This document shows positions 1 through 5,240 of a stretch of DNA of 5,240 nucleotides, piece after piece. The translations under genes were made by a program, and so were the position numbers. Positions within the stretch are counted from its first letter, which is position 1, and every line of letters starts with the position of its first letter. Source of the stretch: Actinomycetota bacterium (GTDB lineage Bacteria; Actinomycetota; Thermoleophilia; Solirubrobacterales; 70-9); NCBI GenBank assembly GCA_005884305.1, contig VAYL01000038.1, positions 1 through 5,240 on the forward strand, given 5' to 3'. The notes below the pieces were generated by a model, which ran no database searches, was not told the DNA's origin, and was given only the letters and a program-made list of their open reading frames with translations.

Positions 1-1
1 C

Positions 2-469
2 CAGCGGAAGATCCAGGCGCCGGTACAGAAGACCAAGCCTGATGTCACCACCGGCGAGCTCGCCCAGAAGTACCCGGTCTACCTGACCATCGACCGGGGC
101 GCCTTCCAGCTGCGGCTGTGGAAGAACCTGCAGCTCGTTAAGACCTACCCGATCGCCGTGGGCATGCAGGGCCTGGAGACACCGGCAGGGACGTACACGA
201 TCGATGACAAGCAGGTCAATCCGTCCTGGCACGTCCCCAACGACGCGTGGGCAGGGAGCCTCGCGGGCCAGGTGATCCCGCCCGGCCCCGAGGATCCGAT
301 CAAGGCGCGCTGGATGGGCTTCTTCAACGGCGCCGGCATCCACGGCACCGACGAGACCTCCTCGATCGGCTCGGCAGCATCGCACGGCTGCATCCGGATG
401 TTGATCCCGGACGTGATCGAGCTCTACGACCAGGTCCCGCTCGGCACCCCCATATACATCGGCGACTAG
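2..469 (+). CDS. L,D-transpeptidase (YkuD family), 3' part only
   Basis: The frame is open from the left window edge to a TAG stop, giving 155 C-terminal residues of a longer protein; the true start lies outside the window. Visible residues about 25-155 form a YkuD domain: a first strand YPVYLTIDRGAFQLRLW, then the usual substrate-side segment with ETPAGTYTI, then GIHGT (His114) and the catalytic signature SHGCIRM with His128 and the nucleophile Cys130 (codon 389-391). Family knowledge: these enzymes act outside the membrane and join peptidoglycan stem peptides through 3-3 cross-links, or attach proteins to the wall, using an acyl-enzyme on the Cys. The Gln/Lys/Pro-rich residues 1-20 look like a linker, so a signal peptide or membrane anchor and perhaps a binding domain probably lie upstream. 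An internal ATG at 158 was rejected as a start because it would cut the domain. The family call is secure; the substrate is not determined. Confidence 0.93.
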   Translation, partial: QRKIQAPVQKTKPDVTTGELAQKYPVYLTIDRGAFQLRLWKNLQLVKTYPIAVGMQGLETPAGTYTIDDKQVNPSWHVPNDAWAGSLAGQVIPPGPEDPIKARWMGFFNGAGIHGTDETSSIGSAASHGCIRMLIPDVIELYDQVPLGTPIYIGD

Positions 470-479
470 GCGCGCCTAG
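466..479. repeat. 14-bp perfect palindrome across the transpeptidase stop codon
   Basis: The sequence ctaggcgcgcctag equals its own reverse complement over all 14 bases and contains the TAG stop (467-469). It has no loop, so it would make a poor hairpin. It could be a two-fold symmetric protein site between the transpeptidase and recombinase genes, or chance: a 14-bp palindrome is not very unlikely in 5 kb of GC-rich sequence. No function is assigned. Confidence 0.4.
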
Positions 480-513
480 CAGGCTTGCACCGCTGATCGG
501 CGAACCATGCGCC

Positions 514-1422
514 ATGCCCAATTCAACGGTCAGTCCCGGGTGGGAGGCGACCCTGACCGGGTTCCGGCGCGAGCTGGAGCGCCGGGGATCCTCCCGGCAC
601 ACGATCAAGGCCTACGGCGGCGACCTCGCCGAGCTCGCCGAGTGGGCGACCGGGCGAGGCAAGGAGCCGGGTTCGCTCGTTTACCGCGATCTGCGCTCAT
701 ATGCGGCCGCGCTGTCGGAGCGCGGCCTTGCCCGCTCTAGCGTCGCCCGCAAGCTTGCCGCGGTTCGCTCGCTTCACGAGCATCTCGCCCGCTCCGGTGA
801 GGCCGCCCAGAATCCGGCCGAGCTCCTCCCGATGCCGAAGAAGGAGGCGCGCCTGCCGCGGGTGCTCGGGCCGGACGAGATCGCGAGGCTCCTGGACCGG
901 ATTCCGGCGTCGGGCCCGCTGGAGGTCAGGGACCGGGCGATGCTCGAGCTCACGTACGCGTGCGGCCTGCGTGCCGAGGAGATCATCAACCTGAACGCCG
1001 AGGCGGTCGACTTCGACTCTGAGACGCTGCGGGTGACCGGCAAGGGGTCCAAGACGCGGATCGTCCCGATGGGTGAGCCCGCGCAGCGCGCGCTCGAGCG
1101 CTACCTGAGCCACTCGCGGCCGGCTTTGGCCACCGACCCGGGCCAGCCGGCGCTGTTCGTCTCGCGCCGCGGCCGCCGGCTCTCGCCCTCCGACGTGCGG
1201 CGCCGCCTGGACAAGTGGGTGCGCGAGGCGGCCGTGGCGGGGCATGTCTCGCCGCACACGCTGCGTCATTCGTTCGCAACCCACATGCTCGAGGGCGGCG
1301 CCGATCTGCGGTCGATCCAGGAGCTCCTCGGGCATTCGAGCGTCTCGACAACCCAGATCTACACGCGGGTGGAGCCCGGCCGCCTCAGGCGCGAGTACGC
1401 ACGCTCGCACCCACGGGCCTGA
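514..1422 (+). CDS. xerC/xerD: tyrosine recombinase, XerC/XerD type
   Basis: This is a 302-residue protein, the usual length for Xer recombinases. Residues about 9-93 form the N-terminal core-binding helical domain, and about 115-290 the catalytic domain. The whole catalytic set is visible with Xer-like spacing: Arg153 (YACGLRAEE), Lys177 (TGKGSK), His248 and Arg251 (HTLRHSF), His274 (LLGHSS) and the nucleophile Tyr283 (TTQIYTRV). Family role: XerC and XerD act as a heterotetramer at dif to resolve chromosome dimers during division. The PHTLRHSFATHMLE block and the C-terminal HPRA ending look XerD-like, whereas a neighbouring FliA/WhiG gene is the setting I recall for actinobacterial xerC; the paralogue is therefore left open. 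ATG 514 is chosen because the domain begins just after it. A longer reading back to 247 would run through the transpeptidase gene out of frame and adds only Arg/Pro-rich shadow sequence. The Shine-Dalgarno is weak. No integrase-style arm-binding domain or att site is seen, so a housekeeping role is more likely than a mobile-element integrase. Confidence 0.93.
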   Translation: MPNSTVSPGWEATLTGFRRELERRGSSRHTIKAYGGDLAELAEWATGRGKEPGSLVYRDLRSYAAALSERGLARSSVARKLAAVRSLHEHLARSGEAAQNPAELLPMPKKEARLPRVLGPDEIARLLDRIPASGPLEVRDRAMLELTYACGLRAEEIINLNAEAVDFDSETLRVTGKGSKTRIVPMGEPAQRALERYLSHSRPALATDPGQPALFVSRRGRRLSPSDVRRRLDKWVREAAVAGHVSPHTLRHSFATHMLEGGADLRSIQELLGHSSVSTTQIYTRVEPGRLRREYARSHPRA

Positions 1423-1464
1423 CCGGCGGCGGCGGCGCGAAGGCGTGGCGGATAGGTTTTCAGC

Positions 1465-1468
1465 AGGG
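1465..1468 (+). promoter_or_regulatory. Shine-Dalgarno site of the sigma-factor gene
   Basis: AGGG lies six bases before ATG 1475 and supports that start over upstream in-frame codons. It contrasts with the next two genes, which have no Shine-Dalgarno. A TAGGTT hexamer at 1453-1458 could be a -10 box for a very short leader, but no -35 partner is evident, so it is not listed separately. Confidence 0.5.
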
Positions 1469-1474
1469 TCGACG

Positions 1475-2257
1475 ATGGAGACAAACGTCAAAGCTGTCGA
1501 ACTTCGGGAGCTCTGGCGGCGCTACAAGGATCAGGGGGACGAGCGCGCGCGGGAGCGGCTCGTGGTCGCCTACTCGCCGCTCGTGAAGTTCATCGCCGGC
1601 CGGATGGCCTCGGGCCTGCCCTCTCACGTCGAGGAGGCAGACCTCATCTCCTACGGCCTCCTGGGCCTGATCGGCGCGATCGAGCGCTTCGACCTCGACC
1701 GCGAGATCAGGTTCGAGACGTTCGCCGTCGCACGCGTCAAGGGCGCGATCATCGACGAGCTCCGCTCGCTCGACTGGGTGCCCCGGTCGGTCCGGGCACG
1801 CGCGCGCGACGTCGAGAAGGCGCACGCGGAGCTGGAGGCTCAGCTTCAGCGCGCGCCCACTGACGAGGAGATGGCCGCGAAGCTCAAGATGGACGTCGAT
1901 GAGTTCAACGACTCGTTGCTCGAGATCGCGAACTCCTCGGTGCTGGCGCTCGACGACCTGTGGACGTTCGCGGATCCGGAGGGCGGCGGAGGCCAGATCT
2001 CCGTACTCGACACGATTCAAGACCCAAACGCGATCGATCCCGAGATTGAGGCGCATGCCTCGGAGCTCAAGGACCGGCTCGCGGACGCCATCGAATCGCT
2101 GCCCGAGCGCGAGCGGCTGGTCGTCGCCCTCTACTACTACGAGAACCTCACCCTGCGGGAGATCGGCGAGGTCCTCGGAGTGACCGAATCCCGCGTGTCG
2201 CAGCTCCACACGAAGGCCGTGCTGGGCCTGCGGTCTCGTTTCCAGTCGCGCCCGTAA
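1475..2257 (+). CDS. RNA polymerase sigma factor, FliA/WhiG (sigma-28) group
   Basis: This is a 260-residue alternative sigma factor that would direct RNA polymerase core to a specific promoter class. Region 2 spans about 25-103 and contains DLISYGLLGLIGAIERFD and the strongly FliA/WhiG-like segment DELRSLDWVPRSVR (94-107), which covers the -10 recognition part. Region 3 covers about 105-165, including APTDEEMAAKL. Region 4 covers about 205-255, with LPERERLVVALYYYENLTLREIG followed by the helix-turn-helix GVTESRVSQLHTKA that reads the -35 element. Length and the lack of a region 1.1 fit the sigma-28 group. In this group FliA controls flagellar genes and WhiG controls sporulation genes, usually under an anti-sigma factor (FlgM, or RsiG in Streptomyces). 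No flagellar, chemotaxis or anti-sigma gene lies in the window, so the regulon cannot be read from context. The gene starts 52 bases after xer, is preceded by AGGG, and may be co-transcribed with it. The symbol is left blank because fliA and whiG cannot be told apart here. Confidence 0.93.
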   Translation: METNVKAVELRELWRRYKDQGDERARERLVVAYSPLVKFIAGRMASGLPSHVEEADLISYGLLGLIGAIERFDLDREIRFETFAVARVKGAIIDELRSLDWVPRSVRARARDVEKAHAELEAQLQRAPTDEEMAAKLKMDVDEFNDSLLEIANSSVLALDDLWTFADPEGGGGQISVLDTIQDPNAIDPEIEAHASELKDRLADAIESLPERERLVVALYYYENLTLREIGEVLGVTESRVSQLHTKAVLGLRSRFQSRP

Positions 2258-2281
2258 CTCAGGCCGCCGGCCGCTAACGCA

Positions 2282-2287
2282 TATATT
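2282..2287 (+). promoter_or_regulatory. -10 box (TATATT) of a putative leaderless EF-G-like transcript
   Basis: TATATT fits the TANNNT actinobacterial -10 pattern. It ends seven bases before GTG 2295, so transcription would start at or next to the start codon. The run of A and T from 2281 to 2288 stands out sharply in this GC-rich window. No convincing -35 hexamer is visible 16-18 bases upstream, and no Shine-Dalgarno precedes the GTG. Confidence 0.55.
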
Positions 2288-2294
2288 TGCTCCC

Positions 2295-4388
2295 GTGGGG
2301 CACAAGGCAGCCGACCGGATCCGCAACGTCGCGCTGATCGGCCACCGGGGGAGCGGAAAGACGAGCCTCTGCGAGGCGCTTCTGTTCGAGGCCGGTGTCA
2401 TCAACCGGCTGGGGAGCGTCGACGACGGCTCGACGACCTTCGACTTCGAGCCCGACGAGCAGGCGCGCTCGATGTCGATCGGCGCGAGCATCGCGTCGTT
2501 TGAGTACGGCGACCGCAAGATCAACCTAATCGACACCCCCGGAGAGGCCTCGTTCGTGGCCGAGGCGCTCGGCGCGCTGCGGGTGGTCGACGCGGCCGTC
2601 GTCGTGATCAATGCGGTCATGGGGGTCGAGGTTCACACCGAGCGCCTGTGGGAGCGCGCCGATCGCGAGGGGCTGGCGCGCCTGGTGTTCGTGAACATGC
2701 TCGACCGCGAGCGCGCGGACTTCTTCCGGTCGCTCGACTCCCTGAAGGAGGCGTTCGGGGCCCATGTGGTCGCGACCGAGATCCCGATCGGATCCGAGCA
2801 CGAGGTGCGCGGTGTCATCGACCTGATCGACATGAAGGCGTTCACCTACGAGGGCGACGGGCGCGGGAACGCAACCGAGGGCGAGATTCCCGACGAGCTG
2901 CGCGCGCAGGCCGAGGAGTACCGCGAGAAGCTGATGGACGAGGTGGCCGAGAACTCCGACGAGCTGATGGAGCGCTACCTCGAGGGTGAGGAGATCTCGC
3001 ACGAGGAGCTGGTCACCGCGCTCAAGAAGGGCGTGACCGAGGGCCACCTATTCCCGGTCACGTGCGGCGTCGCGACGCACAACCTGGGCACCAATCGCCT
3101 GCTCGACGCGTTCGTCGAGGATGTCCCCTCGCCCGCGATGCGCGGCGCCGTGCGCGCGCTCGACGGCGACGGCAACGAGATGGAGATCGAGCCGTCGGAG
3201 GACGCCGACCTCGTCGCCTACGTCTTCAAGACCACCGCCGATCCGTACACGGGCCGCATCAACATGCTGCGCGTGTACTCCGGCGTCCTTAAGTCGGACT
3301 CCCAGGCCTTCAACGTCACGCAGTCCTCGAAAGAGCGAATCGGGCAGCTGGCCGCGCCGTGCGGCAAGGAGACATCGACGGTGGACGAGCTGGGGGCGGG
3401 CGACATCGGCGCGGTGGCGAAGTTGCGCGAGACGCAGGCGGGCGATGTCCTCGCCGACAAGGACACGGGTGTTGCGTTCCCGCCGCTCGACCTTCCCGCC
3501 CCGGTGATGGCCTTCGCGTTCGAGCCCAAGTCCAAGGGGGATGAGGAGAAGGCGGCGAGCGCGCTGCGGCGCCTCGAGGAGGAGGACCCCACCCTCGACG
3601 TCCACCGGGACCCCGACACCGGCGAGCAGATCATCGCCGGCCTCACGCAGATCCATGTCGAGGTGATCGTCGATCGCATGAAGCGCCGGTACGGCGCCGA
3701 GATCGAGCTCCATCCGCCGCGCGTGCCGTACCTCGAGACGATCCGCAAGCCGGCGAAGGCGCACGGCCGCTACAAGAAGCAGACCGGCGGGCGCGGCCAG
3801 TTCGGCGACTGCCACATCGAGATCGAGCCGGTGGAGACGGGGGCGGGCTTCGAGTTCGTGAACGCGATCAAGGGCGGCGTCATCCCCGGCGGGTTCATCC
3901 CCGCGGTGGAGAAGGGGATCGCGGAGGCGATGCAGCAGGGGGTGCTCGCCGGCTATCCGATCAAGGACCTCAAGGTCACCCTCTTCGACGGCCAGCATCA
4001 CTCGGTCGACTCCTCCGAGATGGCGTTCAAGATCGCCGGCTCGATGGCGTTCAAGCAGGCGGCGGCCGAGGCGGACCCGTATCTGCTCGAGCCGATCGTC
4101 CAGGTGGCGATCTCGGTTCCCGAGGAGAACGTGGGCGACGTCGTCGGCGACCTGAACTCCCGGCGCGGGAGGCCGATGGGCGTCGAGCCGAAGGGGTCGA
4201 TGACCGAGGTCAAGGCCGAGGTGCCAATGGCCGAGGTGCTGGACTACGCCACGGACCTGCGGGCCATGACCGGCGGTCGCGGCGACTACACCATGGAGTT
4301 CGAGCGCTACGAGGAGGTCCCCGGGCACATGGCTCAGAAGGTGATCAGCGAGGCCCAGGCGGCCGACGAGGAGAAGGTCCGCGCCTGA
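2295..4388 (+). CDS. fusA: elongation factor G-like translational GTPase (FusA2-like)
   Basis: This is a 697-residue protein with the full EF-G layout. The G domain covers about 1-280, including a G' insertion at about 183-252. Domain II is about 300-390, III about 400-475, IV about 478-600, and V about 600-685. The P-loop GHRGSGKTS (16-24) is intact. Domain IV carries the QTGGRGQFGDCHIEI block and the tip region DGQHHSVDSSEMAFK. Domain V carries PEENVGDVVGDLNSRRG and GRGDYTMEF. EF-G drives tRNA-mRNA translocation and ribosome recycling on the ribosome. Several GTPase motifs are unusual: switch I has RSMSI instead of RGITI, G3 is DTPGE instead of DTPGH (Glu84), G4 is NMLD instead of NKxD (Met135), and G5 is CGVA instead of CGSA. 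This fits a diverged EF-G-like paralogue, as in actinobacterial FusA2, better than the main EF-G, and no rpsL, rpsG or tuf gene is adjacent. The GTG start is chosen because the P-loop follows at the usual distance and no other in-frame start lies upstream. The fusA symbol is used in the broad family sense; fusA2 may be more precise. Confidence 0.92.
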   Translation: MGHKAADRIRNVALIGHRGSGKTSLCEALLFEAGVINRLGSVDDGSTTFDFEPDEQARSMSIGASIASFEYGDRKINLIDTPGEASFVAEALGALRVVDAAVVVINAVMGVEVHTERLWERADREGLARLVFVNMLDRERADFFRSLDSLKEAFGAHVVATEIPIGSEHEVRGVIDLIDMKAFTYEGDGRGNATEGEIPDELRAQAEEYREKLMDEVAENSDELMERYLEGEEISHEELVTALKKGVTEGHLFPVTCGVATHNLGTNRLLDAFVEDVPSPAMRGAVRALDGDGNEMEIEPSEDADLVAYVFKTTADPYTGRINMLRVYSGVLKSDSQAFNVTQSSKERIGQLAAPCGKETSTVDELGAGDIGAVAKLRETQAGDVLADKDTGVAFPPLDLPAPVMAFAFEPKSKGDEEKAASALRRLEEEDPTLDVHRDPDTGEQIIAGLTQIHVEVIVDRMKRRYGAEIELHPPRVPYLETIRKPAKAHGRYKKQTGGRGQFGDCHIEIEPVETGAGFEFVNAIKGGVIPGGFIPAVEKGIAEAMQQGVLAGYPIKDLKVTLFDGQHHSVDSSEMAFKIAGSMAFKQAAAEADPYLLEPIVQVAISVPEENVGDVVGDLNSRRGRPMGVEPKGSMTEVKAEVPMAEVLDYATDLRAMTGGRGDYTMEFERYEEVPGHMAQKVISEAQAADEEKVRA

Positions 4389-4399
4389 ATAAAACGCTT

Positions 4400-4422
4400 C
4401 GGGCGCCGATCAGTGGCGCCCG
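4400..4422 (+). terminator. GC hairpin after the EF-G-like gene, putative terminator
   Basis: The arms CGGGCGCC (4400-4407) and GGCGCCCG (4415-4422) pair perfectly over 8 bp around the 7-base loop GATCAGT, starting 12 bases after the EF-G-like stop. No T-run follows, so this is not a textbook intrinsic terminator, but U-poor hairpins at gene ends are common in high-GC actinobacteria. It would separate the EF-G-like transcript from the next gene, whose own -10 box lies about 20 bases downstream. Confidence 0.55.
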
Positions 4423-4440
4423 GCGGTGCTAGGGCATTGC

Positions 4441-4446
4441 TACGTT
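4441..4446 (+). promoter_or_regulatory. -10 box (TACGTT) of a putative leaderless zinc-ribbon gene transcript
   Basis: TACGTT fits TANNNT and ends six bases before GTG 4453, which places the expected transcription start at the start codon. No Shine-Dalgarno is present (the intervening bases are GACCCC). The layout nearly matches that of the EF-G-like gene. No clear -35 box is seen upstream. Confidence 0.5.
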
Positions 4447-4452
4447 GACCCC

Positions 4453-5240
4453 GTGGCAGACGAGCACGATCCGTTTCCCGCCTGCGACGTCTGCGGGCGG
4501 ACCATTCTCAAGGGCGAGCAGATCCACGAGTACCTGACGCCCGCGCGCGAGCGGATTCGCGTGTGCGTGCTGTGCCGTTCGCGGGCGGAGTCCGAGGGCT
4601 GGATCCCGGTCTCGATGGCGCACACGCTGGAGGAGGAGCAGCCGCGCTCGCGCGGCCGAGCACTGAGGGAGCGCTTCAACCGGGCCGCCTCTCGCGCCCG
4701 CTCCGCCACCATCCGGCCACGGCACGAGCCGGCGGGCGCCTCCGAGCCCGAGTACGAGGCGCCGGCCCAGGACGTCGATCGCGCGCCGCACCCCGAGCCT
4801 GAGCCGACGCAGGCGGCCGCAGAGGACCCGCAACCCGAGCCCAGCCCAGAGCCCGAGCCGGTAGCCGAGGCCAAGGAAGAGGGCGCGGCGCCGAAGCGGC
4901 GAGCCGCGAAGCCGCGGGCGCGTCGTCAGCCGATCCGAACGCGAACCACTAAGGGGACGACCGAGCGGACGCAGGACCGGGCCGGCGCCACGACCCGCAG
5001 CACTCGGGCCAAGCGCGGACCCGAGGCCCTGATGAGGCGCGCGGTGGAGCGCTTCAACTCCAGCGAGGAGCGCCGCAAGGTCGCCGGCCTCATGCGCTCG
5101 CTCGGCGAGCCCCAGGCCGGGGTGCGCCCCGATCCCCGCCGACAGCTCGCGCTGGTCACGGTGGCGTGGGAGCTGTCGTGGTACCAGTGGGAGGTGGGCG
5201 CCGACGGGGACGGCGAGGAGCCCGTGCGAGAGGTCGCGAA
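4453..5240 (+). CDS. uncharacterised protein with N-terminal C4 zinc-ribbon-like motif, 5' part
   Basis: The frame is open from GTG 4453 to the right window edge (262 complete residues, C-terminus missing). I do not recognise a named family. Three parts are visible. Residues about 9-53 hold two CxxC pairs, Cys11/Cys14 (CDVCG) and Cys38/Cys41 (CVLC), followed by a GW; they are 23 residues apart, as expected for a zinc ribbon. Residues about 60-190 are low complexity: first Arg-rich, then Pro/Glu/Ala-rich with repeated PEPEP, then Lys/Arg/Thr-rich, so probably disordered with an acidic then a basic patch. From about 191 a folded domain seems to begin with PEALMRRAVERFNSSEE and continues into LVTVAWELSWYQWEV, rich in aromatic residues. 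The ERFN tetrapeptide occurs at both 73-76 and 199-202. No signal peptide or membrane segment is visible, so it is probably cytoplasmic. The GTG is the only plausible in-frame start near the cysteine motif and is likely leaderless. Binding of zinc, nucleic acid or protein is inference only. Confidence 0.8.
   Translation, partial: MADEHDPFPACDVCGRTILKGEQIHEYLTPARERIRVCVLCRSRAESEGWIPVSMAHTLEEEQPRSRGRALRERFNRAASRARSATIRPRHEPAGASEPEYEAPAQDVDRAPHPEPEPTQAAAEDPQPEPSPEPEPVAEAKEEGAAPKRRAAKPRARRQPIRTRTTKGTTERTQDRAGATTRSTRAKRGPEALMRRAVERFNSSEERRKVAGLMRSLGEPQAGVRPDPRRQLALVTVAWELSWYQWEVGADGDGEEPVREVA

Noticed and set aside
247..513. N-terminal extension of the recombinase from ATG 247
   Set aside because: These 89 codons overlap the transpeptidase in another frame and yield Arg/Pro-rich sequence with no Xer similarity; Xer length and domain start fit ATG 514.
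514..1422. The recombinase as an integrase of a mobile element
   Set aside because: Its size, spacing and motifs are those of housekeeping XerC/XerD; there is no arm-binding domain, att-like direct repeat, tRNA gene or phage gene nearby.
1448..1455. GCGGATAG before the sigma gene as an autoregulatory sigma-28 -10 box
   Set aside because: No TAAA-like -35 element lies 15 bases upstream; that stretch is a GGC repeat.
697..1491. 264-codon open frame on the - strand opposite xer
   Set aside because: The + strand encodes a full set of Xer catalytic residues; the opposite frame shows no recognisable family.
1460..2620. Long 386-codon open frame on the - strand opposite the sigma factor
   Set aside because: It lies almost entirely antisense to clearly recognisable sigma and EF-G coding sequence, is rich in Arg/Leu and has no domain; it is a typical GC-driven shadow frame.
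3048..4328. 426-codon open frame on the - strand opposite the EF-G-like gene
   Set aside because: It is antisense to conserved EF-G domains II-V, its Arg/Leu/His-rich composition reflects the complement of high-GC codons, and no motif is visible.
4440..4874. Two overlapping - strand open frames (4429-4833 and 4440-4874) opposite the zinc-ribbon gene
   Set aside because: They have Gly/Ser/Arg-rich low-complexity translations complementary to the Pro/Glu/Ala linker; the + frame has the CxxC pairs, a promoter-like box and a longer open frame.

Overview
The window is very GC-rich and tightly packed. Five genes all lie on the + strand, with gaps of only 37 to 64 bases. From left to right they are: the 3' end of an L,D-transpeptidase (YkuD fold), a complete XerC/XerD-type tyrosine recombinase, a complete FliA/WhiG-type (sigma-28 group) sigma factor, a complete elongation factor G-like translational GTPase, and the 5' part of an uncharacterised protein with a four-cysteine zinc-ribbon-like N-terminus. 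I see no tRNA, rRNA, CRISPR array, insertion sequence or prophage signal. No intergenic stretch reaches 300 bases.

The base composition, the xer-to-FliA/WhiG adjacency, the FusA2-like EF-G and two apparently leaderless GTG starts suggest a chromosomal segment of a high-GC actinobacterium. A deep branch such as Thermoleophilia is possible. This placement is inference from gene content and style, not from a marker gene.

The first three genes (cell-wall cross-linking, chromosome dimer resolution or site-specific recombination, and an alternative sigma factor) are spaced 44 and 52 bases apart and could be co-transcribed. The sigma gene has a plausible Shine-Dalgarno sequence. The EF-G-like gene and the zinc-ribbon gene instead each have a TANNNT hexamer 6 to 7 bases before a GTG codon and no Shine-Dalgarno. 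This suggests each starts its own leaderless transcript. A GC hairpin just after the EF-G-like stop probably separates these two units.

The most interesting points are the EF-G-like protein, which keeps its P-loop and all five domains but has lost the usual residues of the G3, G4 and G5 motifs, and the uncharacterised zinc-ribbon protein, which has a disordered Pro/Glu linker and a twice-used ERFN motif. I did not find a convincing wholly new multi-gene system.
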